A DNA stretch of 64,000 nt from Ceratotherium simum simum (GCF_000283155.1 NW_004454225.1:386701-450700), one strand, 5' to 3'. Shown: positions 51,128 through 62,799, counted from the first letter of the stretch. Program-made: numbers and translations. The notes: generated by a model from the letters alone, not told the origin.

Positions 51128-52009
51128 CTCATACACATCCCTCTCCCAACATCTATCATTGTGCCTTGCAGGCACCCAAAATGATTGCCAATGGAATCCC
51201 AGATTCTCTGTTCATTCTAGATGGAATAAAAAACATGGGTGCTAGAGATAGAGACCAGGAGCCTCTGCCAGTGGTTACGGTGGCGGCAGCAGCCGTGGGG
51301 TTAGTTTTTTTTCCCTCGGCACTTTCCTGTAAATGATGACCCAGAGGGCTTTGGGGAACAGCACCGCCAGCAGAGTGCAGGTCCTCAGCCACCTGCCAGC
51401 AGGACAGGGCCTCCCTGGGTGCAGGCTTCCACAGGGGCTGGAGCAGGAGAAAAATAAAGGTACCAAACACCACACATGTCCTCCGTGGTGGGGAGGCCAT
51501 CTGATCTGAAAATCCCTTTCAGGGTGACAGACGCAGTAACTTTGAGGTCTCACCCCACCCCATTCGTGGGGGTAGGGGGCAGCCATCCTAGGACCACCCA
51601 TGGCCCGCAGGTACAAGGGCCCATAGATCATGGCTCCTCAGAGAGGAGACTGGAGTCTCCAGGAGGATCACCAAACAGGTTACAGGTTGGAAAAGAAGAC
51701 ACACACACACACCTCTTCTCCATCCATCTTCACGCGATGGTGAAGAACTACTCTCCCTCTAAAACAGAAACGAGACCCCTCCTCTTGCGGGTTCAAAGCG
51801 TTCTAACCCGGGACCTCACCTGAGCCTTGTGGCACCAGGGGGTAGGCAGAGGAGGTACAAGTAGCCCCATCACCAGGTTCTCTGACTGTGCAGCGCCCTG
51901 TCTGCCACTCACACCATAATGCCATCCAGCAAAAAGGCTGGGGGCCTCATCTTTCCTGCAGACAACTTGAAATAGAGCACCAGGGGCTCTGTTTTAGAAC
52001 TTCTCTGAC

Positions 52010-52235
52010 ATACATCTATGGCTAACTTTTTAATTTCACGGGTAAACACTTATGACCTGGTAATATGTGAACAATGAGATAACTTGGGATTATGCCTAAA
52101 AAGAAAATATGCCCAAACTTCAACAGTGATAATTTCTTGGTTATGAAATTTGGGGTGATTTTTATCCTTATCCTCCAATCTTTTCTGTGTTCCAAGTTTA
52201 CTATAATCAGCAAGTACTATTTTCAAAAGCAGAGA
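52010..52235 (+). repeat. Probable L1 3'-end fragment
   Basis: 'ttatgaaatttggggtgatt', 'tctgtgttccaagtttacta' and 'taatcagcaagtactatttt' resemble the terminal block of an L1M 3' UTR. The assignment is tentative. Confidence 0.45.
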
Positions 52236-53149
52236 AGCCTATTGTTTTTCAATGGTTGAAACACTGAGATCAATACTGCAAACTTTCCATTAAATATTCA
52301 CTTAGTTGTGTGTGACCTTTTAAAACACGGTATTGCTGGAAGTGACGCAGGTTAGGCACAAAAGTTTTCTGGGTGGGATCTTCCCTCTCTGGTTTCCGCC
52401 CCAGAGGAGAAGGAAAAGGAGCTGACTGTGGGGCTTCCTGCCTCCCAGCCCAGGCCTGAGACCTCTCCGACCATCGAAGGGAGCCTGCCCTTGGGCAGAC
52501 CCAAGGCTGTTTAACGTGCCCCATCAGCTCCTGATAGAAGCTCAGTTCTAATAAACAATCCTGTTCTGATCGGCCTTAAAATCTGTGACTTCTCAATAAT
52601 AATTCCAGCTTTCTCCTGAGTGGCAATGACAGGAACCCATCCTATCGTTCATTTGTTTAGTCAAAAACTTTTTCAGCACCTACTCTGTGCAAGACATCGT
52701 GCCAGAGTCTGAGCCATCATTAACCCAAGAGTGGAAAAACGACCAACCAGAGGCCACGTGTCATCCTTCTAAGTTCTGCCCAAGCGTAGGGTTTCAGGCG
52801 CGCACACTAAAACAGGAGCAAACAGGAATGTGAACAAATGCTGCCTGGGTGTGCAGCCTAATTCCGGCACCCGCCTCCCAGTCCTTAGGCAAAGCAGGGT
52901 GGGAGAAGGAGTCCCTGCTGGGAATGCTGGCAGCTTAGCTGCACTGCACAAGGTGTCTGCACCACATCTCCCTCGGCAGAGATGGACGCGATGGGGAGGG
53001 GACATGAGAAAACCCCAATCTTGGCGACCATCTAATTCTTCTCTCCACAGCCCCCTCCCACTTTACTTCTCCCCCTTCCTGTCCTCTCTGAGGCCGAGAA
53101 GATCACATTCGATTAAGATTTATCTAGGGCCTACAAGATGCTGGGCCCC

Positions 53150-53690
53150 AGCGCCAAACAATTTTACAGACAACGCAGACCTCTGCTTTGCACATGCTGT
53201 TCCTCTGCCTGGAACTCACTTTCTCTCCTTACACATGGTGAAAACTCATGTCACCTCGTCTGAGAAGCGCCTGCCCAGGCGGGAATGCCCGAATGTTCCC
53301 TCAGAGTACCCAGAACAACTGTAACTGCTCCTGTGTTTGCTGTGTCTCTCCCCAGCGGGACTCAGCTCCAAGGGCAGCTCCCCGCACACAGCCCGGCACG
53401 CAGACGTGCAACACCTCTTTTCTGAATAAATTACACGGCCTGTAAGGTAATGATAGAAGCCAGTGTCTATCGAGTACGTGCTACGTGCCAAGCGCCATGC
53501 CAAGCTCCACGCAGACATGAGGTCATGATCCGTGTGACTGCTATACTATTATTACTCCCACTTTACAGATGAAGGAAATGGCATCATTTCCCCCTATTTT
53601 TAAAGAATGGGAATTAGAACCTGGTAAGTAACTTACTCAAGGCCACAAGACGAATAAAGGAGCAAGGATGTGAACCACCAACTCCCAGTT
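53150..53690. repeat. L2 (forward) followed by MIR (reverse)
   Basis: About 53150-53435 is forward L2 ('tttgcacatgctgttcctct', 'gaactcactttctctcctta', 'aacacctcttttctgaataa'). About 53440-53690 is reverse MIR ('tacgtgctacgtgccaagcg', 'ccactttacagatgaaggaa', 'actcaaggccacaagacgaa'). Confidence 0.7.
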
Positions 53691-54549
53691 CTCTGCCATC
53701 TCCCAATTCTCTCTCGAGGTCACCAGGACAGCTCAGCCTCTTATCTCCCTCTCTCCCTAGTGCCCAAAGGGGCGTTACTTTCTCCTGTGCTGCCAGTGAC
53801 CATTTTTGTCCCCCTCCTGAATTCACAGCCTCCTCTCCGAAGACAGTCAATTCAGGAGACCTCTCCGACTCCTCCCTCACATCCTATACCGTCAGCTCCC
53901 ACACCCGACGTGGACCCCCTCAGCTGTGCTTCAGCAGAGGTCTTTTGCAAAGACACCCTAGTCTCTCAGCCCCGAGGCACAGTGACAAGAGCAGCGGTGT
54001 GGATTCTGGCCACGGACACCCAGCTGAGCAGGTAGGTAGAGCAGGCACTCCTCCTCAGTGAAGCTCACCGTGGGATCTGTAGTTAAACCCAGCCTCCCGG
54101 GCTCCAGTTCCTGCTCTGTCCCTACTCCCCCTACCTGCATCTATAGCACAGGGCACATGGACGATGGACACCCAGTCCACAGCTGGGAAAGGGAGCCGCC
54201 TACAGATCTACGGTGTGAGAGGTCAGCGAGGACACGCGAGACCTGGGAGAGCCAGAGGAACTGTAGGTCCAGCTCAGTGGAGCCCATTCACAGCTGGCCA
54301 CGGAGGCCAGTTTCAGAGCAGACACCATTACAACAGTGGGCTCCAGAGGCCTGTCCTGGGTCACACAGCGTGGTCAAGACCAGAAGCTGCTAGAAGAGAA
54401 GAAAGGGAAAGGCAGCAGGGACTAAAAGGGTGCCAGTGACCCAAGGGGGAGCAAAGGAGAGGGAGGCGGGGCTTCTTGGAGTTCTCCTCGGGAATAAAGG
54501 AAGAGGGATAAGAGATGATCATGCTGTCCTAACACACGGCGGAGGATGC

Positions 54550-54985
54550 CACTTCCTTTGTGAAACCTTCAGGGGCTCTCTGTTGACCACACTGGGGTCA
54601 AGTTCAAACCCTTAGTGGGGCCTTCAAAGGTCTTCATGTGCAGGCCCTCCACAGCCACGTCTGGAGGCGAGGTAGTTCAGGCCTCCACTCCTCTGCCCAC
54701 GGGCTCCTCTTCCCCCATGGGCTGAGTGCTCCCGGTCCTTCAAGGCTCAGGACATTTTGTTTCTAGGAAGACTTCTGGCACATCCTAGGGTTAGTGAGGA
54801 AAGAGCATGGGCTCTGAGGTCAGACCTTCAAAGCTCAGCTCCACCAACCAGCACGGCTTTATCCTCCTAGGCTGCCTCCTCTGCAAAGCGCGAAGGTAAC
54901 CGTTTCCGCCTCCCTGGGTGATGGGAGGATGAAACGCAGTAATTCATGAAAGCGCTTTGACCTGTGCCTGGCACACAATAAGTGC
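54550..54985 (+). repeat. L2 fragment followed by MIR
   Basis: About 54550-54780 matches forward L2 ('actggggtcaagttcaaacc', 'ggtcttcatgtgcaggccct'). About 54790-54985 is MIR-like ('gagcatgggctctgaggtca', 'gcgctttgacctgtgcctgg', 'cacaataagtgcttaataaa'). Confidence 0.65.
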
Positions 54986-55739
54986 TTAATAAACGAGCTG
55001 TTGTTCCTATTGTCCTCCAGGCCCCTTTAGGGCCCTCTGTTTCCACCATAAGTAGAGCACTGTCTCGCATGTATTTGTTATATGCTGGACTCCCTCAGCC
55101 AACCACACCTTTTAGAAGCATGACCCACAACTCAGGACTCTCCTCCTCAAGGCCTAGCATGGTGCCAGGCACACAGTAGGTCTTCAGTAAGTGCTTACTG
55201 CCCATGAAGGTCCTGTGGCAGACCCCACACAGAGCTCTCCCAGGTGCCAGCTGCTGGCCTTCCACAACTCACGCAGCAAATCCCCAGTCTAAAGGCCCCG
55301 CAGAGCAAGAAGGGCATTCGCTGTTACTCGGTTTCAAAACAATAAAGGGTTGTACTCTGCCTCTTGGAGGCTGTTTCCACTCCAGGGAATTCACAGGGAG
55401 AAATGAGCACAGCAGGGACTGGAAATAGCACTGAGCCCCTCTCGGGGGGAGACCTGGGCCAGCCCGCCAGAAACCAGGAGCAAAACCTCAAAGGAAGAGG
55501 GGGAGAAAAGAGGCTCCAGACAGAGGCCCAAGCTGCACAGAACTCGGCCAGCACGAGTGAACTAGGACAAGGAGATCACTCACACCCATCCTGCCCTGAA
55601 GCTCTTCTTCCCACCCACTTGGAGAGATTTAGAAGGGGTTCCTGGTATAACCCACCACCACATGGGAGCAACTTACAACACATCTAGAACCCCAAAGGCT
55701 GTAAAAAGGCGCCCCAGGTTGCCTGTGGTTCTGGCGGGG

Positions 55740-56350
55740 GAGGGATTAAGTGCCTTCTCCACCCACATCGGCTCTCAGGGCCTCGTGTCTGGATTGGGGT
55801 CACCATCTATGTCCATCTCCCCAGCAGACTGGGAGCCCCTAGACGATGGGCACCGGGTCCCATTCATCTTCAGACCCCTGGGCCCCTAGATTGGTGCCTG
55901 GTACATAGTAGATGCTCAATAAGTTACAAGGCAGCAAGAGAGAGGTCCTGGTTCAGGGACAACTCCATCCAGGCCTGCCACGTACCAGGGACAAGCAAAT
56001 CAGTACTCCCTCTGGGTCTCAGTTTCCTCATTTGCAATTACGGGTGACAACAGTTCCTTACTCACACAGCTGCTGAGAAAATTAACTAGGAAAATATACA
56101 TGGAAAGCACCAAAGCATTAGATGGATGCTAGTCACCCTTGAAGCTTCAGCTCAGCAGTCCCCTTGTGATGGAGTCTTTTCCGTGGCCACGTTCCCCCTC
56201 TCCCAGCCCTGAACCCACTCTGCACTCCCTTTACTTTATATTTTTCACATCATTGTGATTACTTGTTTTCAAGTTTGACTTCCCCATCGACCTGAGAACT
56301 CCTGGACGCTGGGGACATCGTGAGTTTGTGTCCAAGGCCTGACAAAATGG
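55740..56350 (+). repeat. L2 - MIR - L2 mosaic
   Basis: Forward L2 tail at about 55740-55925 ('ggtgcctggtacatagtaga', 'tgctcaataagt'), MIR at about 55940-56130 ('ctctgggtctcagtttcctc', 'agaaaattaactaggaaaat'), then another L2 tail at about 56145-56350 ('cacatcattgtgattacttg'). All are ancient. Confidence 0.65.
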
Positions 56351-57511
56351 GCACACGGGCCTGGCTGCTGGGGCCCTCCCACCCCCAGTCTCAGTTCCGA
56401 TATACACAGAACCCTCTAACAAGATGTCCCTATGTGCAGAGCTGAGGGGGCCCACCTAGCGTGCTGAAAAGGAAGGGAGATGGGAAGGGATGCTGCAAAC
56501 ATAACTCATGAAAGAAGTCACACCTCTGAGACCTGTGGCTCCTCGGCAGGTGCAGAGGAGCTTGTTAGCCTGACTGACTCCACGGCCTCCAGGGCACAGA
56601 TTGCTGCTTCTTCCCTTACATAAAGCACCTGGCACTCAGATAAATAATACATGGCCTTCACCTCACACACAGGTATCAGGCGTGCAAACACCTGCTTCGC
56701 CCCACAGTGCCCTGGGTGTGTATGTGAATGTGTGTGTCTGTGTAATGTCTGGCCTTGCATAACCCCAGAGGGGATATGGATCAGGAAGACACCCATGCCC
56801 ATCCCCAAACCCCATTACCTTGCCATAGCCTAGAGTCAACTAGCACTAGACCCAAGCAGCGTGCCCGGGGAGGAAACGGACAACCCACAGGACGGATACA
56901 CACCCGAAACCAGTCTCCACGGTCCCTTCCCAGGCAAATATCCCTGGAGCCCCAGGTTCCCGTCGGTGCCCCTCCAAACAGCTGACCTGTACGCAAGGTG
57001 TGTACACCCGCCAGGCACGAATCCCCGAAGGCCTCGCCAGGCCAACCGCCCTCCCAGATCACAGCCACCGCACAGCACAGGGCATGGATGCCTCCCCCAC
57101 TCCCTTGGCCGTGCCAGGCGCCAGCACACCCACCGGGCGCACACAATCTCACTTGCAGAGAACCTATCCATCCGCCTCCCCTCTCCCCAGCCACCCCCAC
57201 AGGCAGGTCCCATTACACTGCAGCCGCCGGCCCCGCCACGTTGGCGAGGAGGGGGCCAGGGCACACCCACGGGCGGCCCCGAGACCCTGCAGGGCAGGGA
57301 GGGGACGCGAGGAGGGACAGGCACAGCGGACGATGCTCCCTCCCTCCCCGGCCGAGCCGGCCGCCTTCGTCCCCTCCCCGCGCGGGGTCTGGCGGCCGAC
57401 GCTTCCCGCGGGGCGACCCCGCGCAGGCTTCTCCAAAACGGAGCAGCCCCCCGCCCCGGGAGCCCGCACCCCCTCAGGGCCTCCGGCGCGAGGCCGGCCG
57501 GGCGGGGTACC

Positions 57512-57523
57512 TCAGGAGCCCAT
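57512..57523 (-). promoter_or_regulatory. Three-residue upstream ORF (Met-Gly-Ser-stop)
   Basis: ATGGGCTCCTGA sits in an ideal Kozak context (GCCGCCATGG) one base before the predicted exon 1 donor. If in the mature 5' UTR it would engage most scanning ribosomes, so TMEM184B translation would depend on leaky scanning or reinitiation at the ATG in exon 2, about 60 nt further along the spliced mRNA. The role is inferred. Confidence 0.55.
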
Positions 57524-57538
57524 GGCGGCGGCGGCGGC
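57524..57538. repeat. Short (GGC)n repeat
   Basis: Five GGC units lie next to the upstream ATG in the predicted 5' UTR (read as GCC on the transcript). Such tracts are often length-variable. It adjoins the assembly gap. Confidence 0.85.
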
Positions 57539-57547
57539 GTGTGTGGG

Positions 57548-57710
57548 NNNNNNNNNNNNNNNNNNNNNNNNNNNNNNNNNNNNNNNNNNNNNNNNNNNNN
57601 NNNNNNNNNNNNNNNNNNNNNNNNNNNNNNNNNNNNNNNNNNNNNNNNNNNNNNNNNNNNNNNNNNNNNNNNNNNNNNNNNNNNNNNNNNNNNNNNNNNN
57701 NNNNNNNNNN
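57548..57710. other. Assembly gap (163 N) in the CpG island
   Basis: A run of 163 N sits in GC-rich promoter/exon 1 sequence. It probably hides the TMEM184B transcription start and most of exon 1. Confidence 0.9.
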
Positions 57711-58399
57711 GCCGCCGGGGAGGGCGGGGCGGCGAGCGCGCGGCTGAGATCACCCGCCCGGCCTTAAAGGGGCCGCGCCCCGAGCCCCAGGTCTCCGCCG
57801 GTGATGGGGGCCATCCCGGTTCTCTTGTCGCTCACAAACAAACAGGCCAAGATTCTCCTCCCCCGCCTCCATTCGACTTCCCCAACCCTGCCCACCACAG
57901 AGCTTCCTGGGGTGCACGGACAGAGACGTGGGCTCCAAGCTGTGTCCCAGACACTTGCTGGCTATCTGGCGCTTCACTTCTCTTAACCCTAATTTCCTCC
58001 ATTTGGGCCTGTTCTGAAGATGAAACAATATATAATGGCTATTTGTCGAGTGCAGGATGCATGTGGAATCGTGGAATGAATTTACACCGAAGTGCTGTGT
58101 GCAGTTACGCGAGATGAAATTGCAAGGCACAGTACAGGAGAGGCTCTCTCTTTCCACTCCACTTAGCGGCGCTTCTTTCTTGCCCCACCTCGCTCTGGGC
58201 GGCCTAACTAGCAAAATTCTTCAGATATCATTCAAGCCGCCTAGCCCATTGCCGTTTGCCAGGTCCACGCCTTACCCAGGTTAATTGAAAACCATAAAAT
58301 CCAATCAAGTTCTGGCGCTGATGTGCTCAAGATCCCCAAATTTATTTATATCCCCAGCCCTGACTCCTCCCCTGAACTGCCTACTCAATACCTCATAGT

Positions 58400-59730
58400 C
58401 GAAGTCCAATAGGAGTCTGAAAGTCAATATGCCCACAACTGAACCCACCTCCCCCTCAAACATAGGCAAACCTGTGCCCTCAAGCCTCCTCCCAACAGCG
58501 GTTGGCAACTCCATCCTGCCAGCTCCCGGGCCAGAACTCCTGGAGTCATCCTTGAATCACTCCTCCCACATCCTTACCAACTGGATCAGGAAATCCTGTT
58601 GGCTCTACCTGCAAAACATATCTAGACTCTGACCTCTTCCACCCCATCTCCACTGCTACCACCCCCGTCCACCGTCTGCCCAGGATTATTGCAATATTCT
58701 TGTCATGGATGGAGTCTTTGTGTCCCCCCCAAAATTCATATGCTGAAATCCTTACCCCTAACATGATGGTATTAGAAAGCAGGGTCTTTGGGAGGTGATT
58801 AGGTCATGCGAGTGGGGCCTTCTGAATGGGATTAGTGCCCTTATAAGAGACCCCCACAGAGCTCTCTAGCCTTCCTTCTGCTGTGTGACGATACAAGAAG
58901 TGGGCAGTCTGCAACCCAGAGACGGTTCTCACCAGACCGCAACCATGCTGGCAGGCACCCTGATCTCAGACGGCCAGCCTCCAGAACTATGAGAAACAAA
59001 TTTCTGTTGTTGATAAGCCACCCAGTCTATGGTAATTTGCTATAGCAGCCCAAGCTGACCAGGATTATTGCAAAATGTTCTCCTAATCTGTTTCCCTTTT
59101 TCCAACCTTGCCCCCTGCCCCAGTCTATGTCAGTATAGGAGCCATAGGGATTCATTTAAAACCTAAGTCAGAAAATGGCTCTTCTTTGCTTAAAACCCTC
59201 CATTGGCTCCCCATTTCACTCTGAGTAAAAGCCAAAGTCCTTACACTTCCCTACAAAGCCTTGCTTGATCTGACATTCTACCCACCCAGGCACGTCTGAC
59301 CTTACCTCCTCCTCTTTCCCTCCACACTGATCCCTTGCTGTTTCTAGAACAAGCCAAGCACACTCGGCTTCAAGTCCTTTGCACTGGCTGTCCCTCCTGC
59401 TGGGGTTGCTGTTCCCTCACATAGCTGAATGATCCCTCCCCCATCTTGTTCAAGGGTTTGCTCAAATGTTCCCCGCTCAGTGAGGCCTGCCCTGACCACC
59501 CTAGTAAAATTGCCAGACCCCTCACATATACTCCTGATTCCTCCCTTCCCAGGCTCTATTTTTCCCCATATCACTTAATTTCTATCATAATATGTAGATT
59601 CCACCAGTAGAACATAAGGTCTGTGAGGACAAAGATTTTTGTCCTTTTTGTTTCCCAACTTAATCCCAGTATTTAGTCCACAGGCTGGCATAGAGAACAT
59701 GCTCAAAAAGTATTTGTAGCATGCACAAAG
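58400..59730 (+). mobile_element. L2 LINE, interrupted by a MaLR LTR
   Basis: Forward L2 is one of the longest in the window. Before the LTR: 'gaatcactcctcccacatcc', 'gttggctctacctgcaaaac'. After it: 'cttaaaaccctccattggct', 'gagtaaaagccaaagtcctt', 'cctttgcactggctgtccct', 'tttgctcaaatgttccccgc', 'ctctatttttccccatatca', 'ctcaaaaagtatttgtagc'. Frames are broken. The break at about 58701-59058 is the LTR. Confidence 0.85.
58701..59058 (+). mobile_element. MLT1-type (ERVL-MaLR) solo LTR inserted in L2
   Basis: It starts TGTCATGG and runs through 'ttgggaggtgattaggtcat', 'gattagtgcccttataagag', 'cagcctccagaactatgaga' and 'taagccacccagtctatggt' to 'agcccaagctga'. This is the textbook MLT1 order, about 358 bp, with no viral genes. 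The flanks share CCAGGATTATTGCAA (58680-58694 and 59059-59073), much longer than the 4-6 bp normally duplicated by LTR integration. Confidence 0.85.
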
Positions 59731-60429
59731 ATTCTCTATAAAGAGTCTCATAGAAAAATTCCTTCCCAGCCCCAGGTAGGAAGTTGCTCAGAGCTATCCT
59801 AACACCGAACACACGGCTTATTATCAATTGCATTGTAATCATTTGTTTATGACTTCCCAGCTCTCCCTGCCTACATGAAAACCCCTCCAGGGCAAAGTCC
59901 TTTTCTCAATTATCACTATTTCTTCTGCCTAGCATAGAAAGTTTAGGAACTAGACACAATCTGACATCCACTGTCCCCTCCAGGCCAAACCAAACCCAAA
60001 TTCAGGTTCTTAGCCCCTGCTCATCAAGGGCACTCTTGGGTCTCAACTTACAGAGGCCTCAAGCTGGTGGGGGCAGAGGCAGGTGGTGGGTATTTTTAGG
60101 CTTGGGTTGCCAGAGGGGGGCTCAAGGACAGAAAGTCACCTGGCCTGAGTGACATGGCAAGTCAGCAGGTGGCACTGGGAGTCCTGGTTGGTTGCTCTCT
60201 GCCTTTTCTCATCCTCTCCCCAGGCTGTCCAAATTGGAGATGAACACCTACCCGCTCTGTTGCCTCCAGCCTCCAGGCAGCCACCCATCCATCCAGGCTC
60301 AAAGATGCCACTCACATCCGTGCCCTCTCCTTTCCACGCCTGAGGGCACTGCCCTGGTTCAGGTCCCCCTCCTCTGCACAATTATAACAGTTCCCAGCCC
60401 ACCAGTCTCCTTTACAGCTGCCCACTGGC

Positions 60430-60945
60430 TATGAAGGAAGAATGCCTTTCTCCACCTCCAGCAAACAGCTCCTCTTCCTTCAAAGACCAAATCAGATCTC
60501 ATCTCTTGGCTCCTTCTTGATCCCTACCTCCCCCACTCTCCCCTCCCCCATTCTGTTTTAATTAGTTTCTCCCTAAGAAAAAATTGGAAATAATCTGAAA
60601 CTCATCGGAAAATAGTTAAGTAAATTATGGTATATGCATACAATGGCATATTGTGTAGATAGTAAAATAACCTCTTTACACATTTCAAATAACATGGGGA
60701 AATGATTAGGAATAATATTGAGTGAAAAAGGCAGTAATAAATTTACATGACAGCCTGGTCTGAACTCTGTAAAAAAAAAAGTGCTTAGAAATAAAACTGG
60801 AAAGAAATATAACAAAATGTTAACAGTGGGTCCTCCTAAGGCAGGATGATGAATATCGGTTATGTTCTCTCTTTTTTTCCTCGGTATTTTCCAAAATTTG
60901 TTTGCAAAGAGCATGCAATATTTTCAAAATAAGAAAAAAGGTTAC
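60430..60945 (+). repeat. L2 tail followed by L1 3' fragment
   Basis: About 60430-60560 looks like L2 ('cctccagcaaacagctcctc', 'accaaatcagatctcatctc'). About 60560-60945 is L1-like ('aaattatggtatatgcatac', 'gtttgcaaagagcatgcaat', A-rich end). Confidence 0.5.
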
Positions 60946-61234
60946 TTAAAGAAATGATTTATTTTTCCCTTCTGTTTTCTTCTCACATCTCATCTGAACG
61001 CATCTGTCTCCCCCTCCAGACTGAGAGTCTCTCAAGGATAGGGACCAGGTTGGATTCTTGGCGTCCAAAATCCTCTCCTAGCATGTGGTAGAGGGGACAG
61101 TTGAAAGAGCCAAGGCCTCAGTGGTGCAAGCTGACTGAGTGGCCCAGAGCCCAGAGCACTCTGGATCCATTTACCTGCCTCCCACTTGTCCCCAAGGATG
61201 CTGTGGGAGCCCTGGCCAGGTGCCCTGGAGAGGC

Positions 61235-61400
61235 AGCGTGGTGTGGCCGGCAGCACAGGCCCAGCTCCATTACTTCCTAGCAGTATGACGTTGGGCATGA
61301 GGCTTTGCCTCTCTGAGCCTGTTTCCCCATCAATAAGTGGAGTGTAAGAACGACCCATCTGGTAGGGTTGTCCTGATAAGTTTGTATGAAAATGTTGGCA
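61235..61400 (+). repeat. MIR
   Basis: 'gctccattacttcctagcag', 'tatgacgttgggcatgaggc', 'ctctctgagcctgtttcccc' and 'taagtttgtatgaaaatgtt' give a forward MIR. Confidence 0.75.
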
Positions 61401-61614
61401 CAGTCTGTGCTGTGCACGCCGCTGACGATCACACTGCTGTCTGTAGAGCGTGACTGCTGAAGACCCAGCTAACTTCTCACCTGAATGAGACCCTTTCAAC
61501 AGGGAAACCCAACTCAAACGGAGAGCAACAGAGGAAGAGAATTTATGAGCTCAATTAGGAAGTGGAAGACAGAGCTGGATTCGAGGCCTCACACACGGCC
61601 ATTGGGACACTATC

Positions 61615-61648
61615 TGTGTGTGTGTGTGTGCGCGCGCGCGCGCGCGCG
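61615..61648. repeat. (TG)8(CG)9 alternating purine-pyrimidine tract
   Basis: Eight TG steps pass directly into nine CG steps (34 bp). It is strongly prone to left-handed Z-DNA. Retained CG in such a run implies low germline methylation, recent origin or length change. Confidence 0.95.
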
Positions 61649-61690
61649 TATTGGGAGAATTCTGGAAGTTGTGTCCCAGGATTGCCTCTG

Positions 61691-61790
61691 ATTGGCCCAT
61701 CTTGGGTCACGTTCCCATCTCAGAGCCAATCAGTGTGGCAGGGAAATGCAGTGCTCCAATTGGCCAGATCTAGATCATGGCCCCGCCCCT
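61691..61790. promoter_or_regulatory. CCAAT-box cluster with GC box
   Basis: Three CCAAT motifs (ATTGG 61691-61695, CCAAT 61726-61730, CCAATTGG 61756-61763) are spaced 30-35 bp apart. A CCCCGCCC GC box follows at 61781-61788. The spacing resembles multi-NF-Y promoters. The surrounding text also reminds me of a common mammalian interspersed repeat, so the cluster may be inherited from that. Confidence 0.35.
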
Positions 61791-62059
61791 GAAGCCCGTG
61801 GGTGGAGTCAGCCTGTTTTGAACCAAAAGTACCGAAAGTGGAGGGTCTCTTAGGGAAAGTGGGATGTCCTGACCAGAAGAACCAGGAAAGAGAGCTGGGG
61901 AGGAAAAAAACCTCAGATGTTCTGCAGCAAAGAGCTTAAGTGGCTCTCCCAGGGTCACCCAGAAAGGAAGATCAGGGACAGGGCTGAAGAGTGATTTCCA
62001 CCAGAGCAGAGGTGGAGAGAACTAGAACAGAGCCATCAGGATGACGTGGGTCTTCGGAG

Positions 62060-62300
62060 GCCTTTAGCCTGTGTAGTGGCCAGACCGCCTGGTTCAAATC
62101 TGAGCTCCACCACTGACAGGCTGTGAGACTTTGGGCAAATCACTTAGCTTCTCTGAGCCTCAGTTTATTCATCTGTAAAATGGGGGTAGTAACCGTACCC
62201 TCCTTCCAGGGCTGATGTGAGGATTAAATGAGATATCACAAGTATGGCTGTTAGCACAGGGCCTGGCATGTTATAAGCACTCAGTGAGTGGTGTTTTCGA
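62060..62300 (+). repeat. MIR, best preserved copy
   Basis: Almost the full MIR order is present: 'ctggttcaaatctgagctcc', 'gtgagactttgggcaaatca', 'cttagcttctctgagcctca', 'ttcatctgtaaaatgggggt', 'gaggattaaatgagatatca', 'ttagcacagggcctggcatg'. Confidence 0.9.
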
Positions 62301-62399
62301 TATCTGTAAATAAAAACAGTAAGAAGGCCTGTTCAGAAACTCCTGTTTGGAACTGAAAACCTAAACAGGCCCAGTCGGGTCAATTTTGATAAGTGAACC

Positions 62400-62585
62400 T
62401 GCCTCAAACCCTGCCATCAACGATCCTCTTTCCAGCAGCCACCTTCTGTCTGGTGTCAGGGCCTAGCTGCTGTTCCTGTCACCTGGAACACACTCTTCCT
62501 CACTCCCGCCACCCACCTTTCCTTTCCCGTAGTTAATTCCTACCCCTCTTTCAGGTCCCTGATAAAACGTCACTTCCCCCTGGTT
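62400..62585 (+). repeat. L2 fragment
   Basis: 'gctgttcctgtcacctggaa', 'cccctctttcaggtccctga' and 'taaaacgtcacttccccctg' match forward L2. Confidence 0.65.
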
Positions 62586-62799
62586 ATGTCATTAAGTGGA
62601 AGAAAGAATATCATACAGAACAATAAGTACTGGATATCTCATTTATGCAAATATATATTATGTGTGTGTCTGTGTGTGTGTATGATTTAACATGCATAGA
62701 AAATTTCTGGAAGTCAGGAGAATGGCGCTCACACAAACGGAGGGCAAACAAGGACTAGGTCTTAATCATCATTGCGTTCCCAGAACCTGATGCACTGGT

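Larger units (their letters stand above)
57511..57547 (-). other. TMEM184B: TMEM184B non-coding exon 1 (3' part)
   Basis: Read on the minus strand, a run of GCC triplets leads to GCCGCCATGG and then CTCCTGAG, followed by GTACCC, a usable but weak donor (57505-57510). The donor is inferred; a different one hidden in the gap is possible. The exon's 5' end is not visible because of the gap at 57548-57710. Confidence 0.5.
57200..57820. promoter_or_regulatory. TMEM184B: CpG island, TMEM184B promoter
   Basis: Dense CpG and GC-box-like text on both sides of a gap (GCGCGGGG, GGGCGGGGCGG), no TATA box, and the gene's first exon inside it. This is the expected housekeeping-type promoter of TMEM184B, read leftwards. 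The transcription start is probably in the gap or just to its right. Bidirectional activity to the right is possible, but I see no gene there. Confidence 0.75.

Noticed and set aside
56861..58117. A 418-codon open frame on the + strand across the TMEM184B CpG island
   Set aside because: It spans a 163-N gap and GC-rich DNA with few stops. The residues are low-complexity Pro/Arg/Gly-rich with no family resemblance, and it opposes the TMEM184B promoter.
57840..58120. Possible divergent gene starting right of the TMEM184B CpG island
   Set aside because: No splice donor with a convincing exon, no known protein and repeats soon after. Divergent non-coding transcription cannot be excluded.
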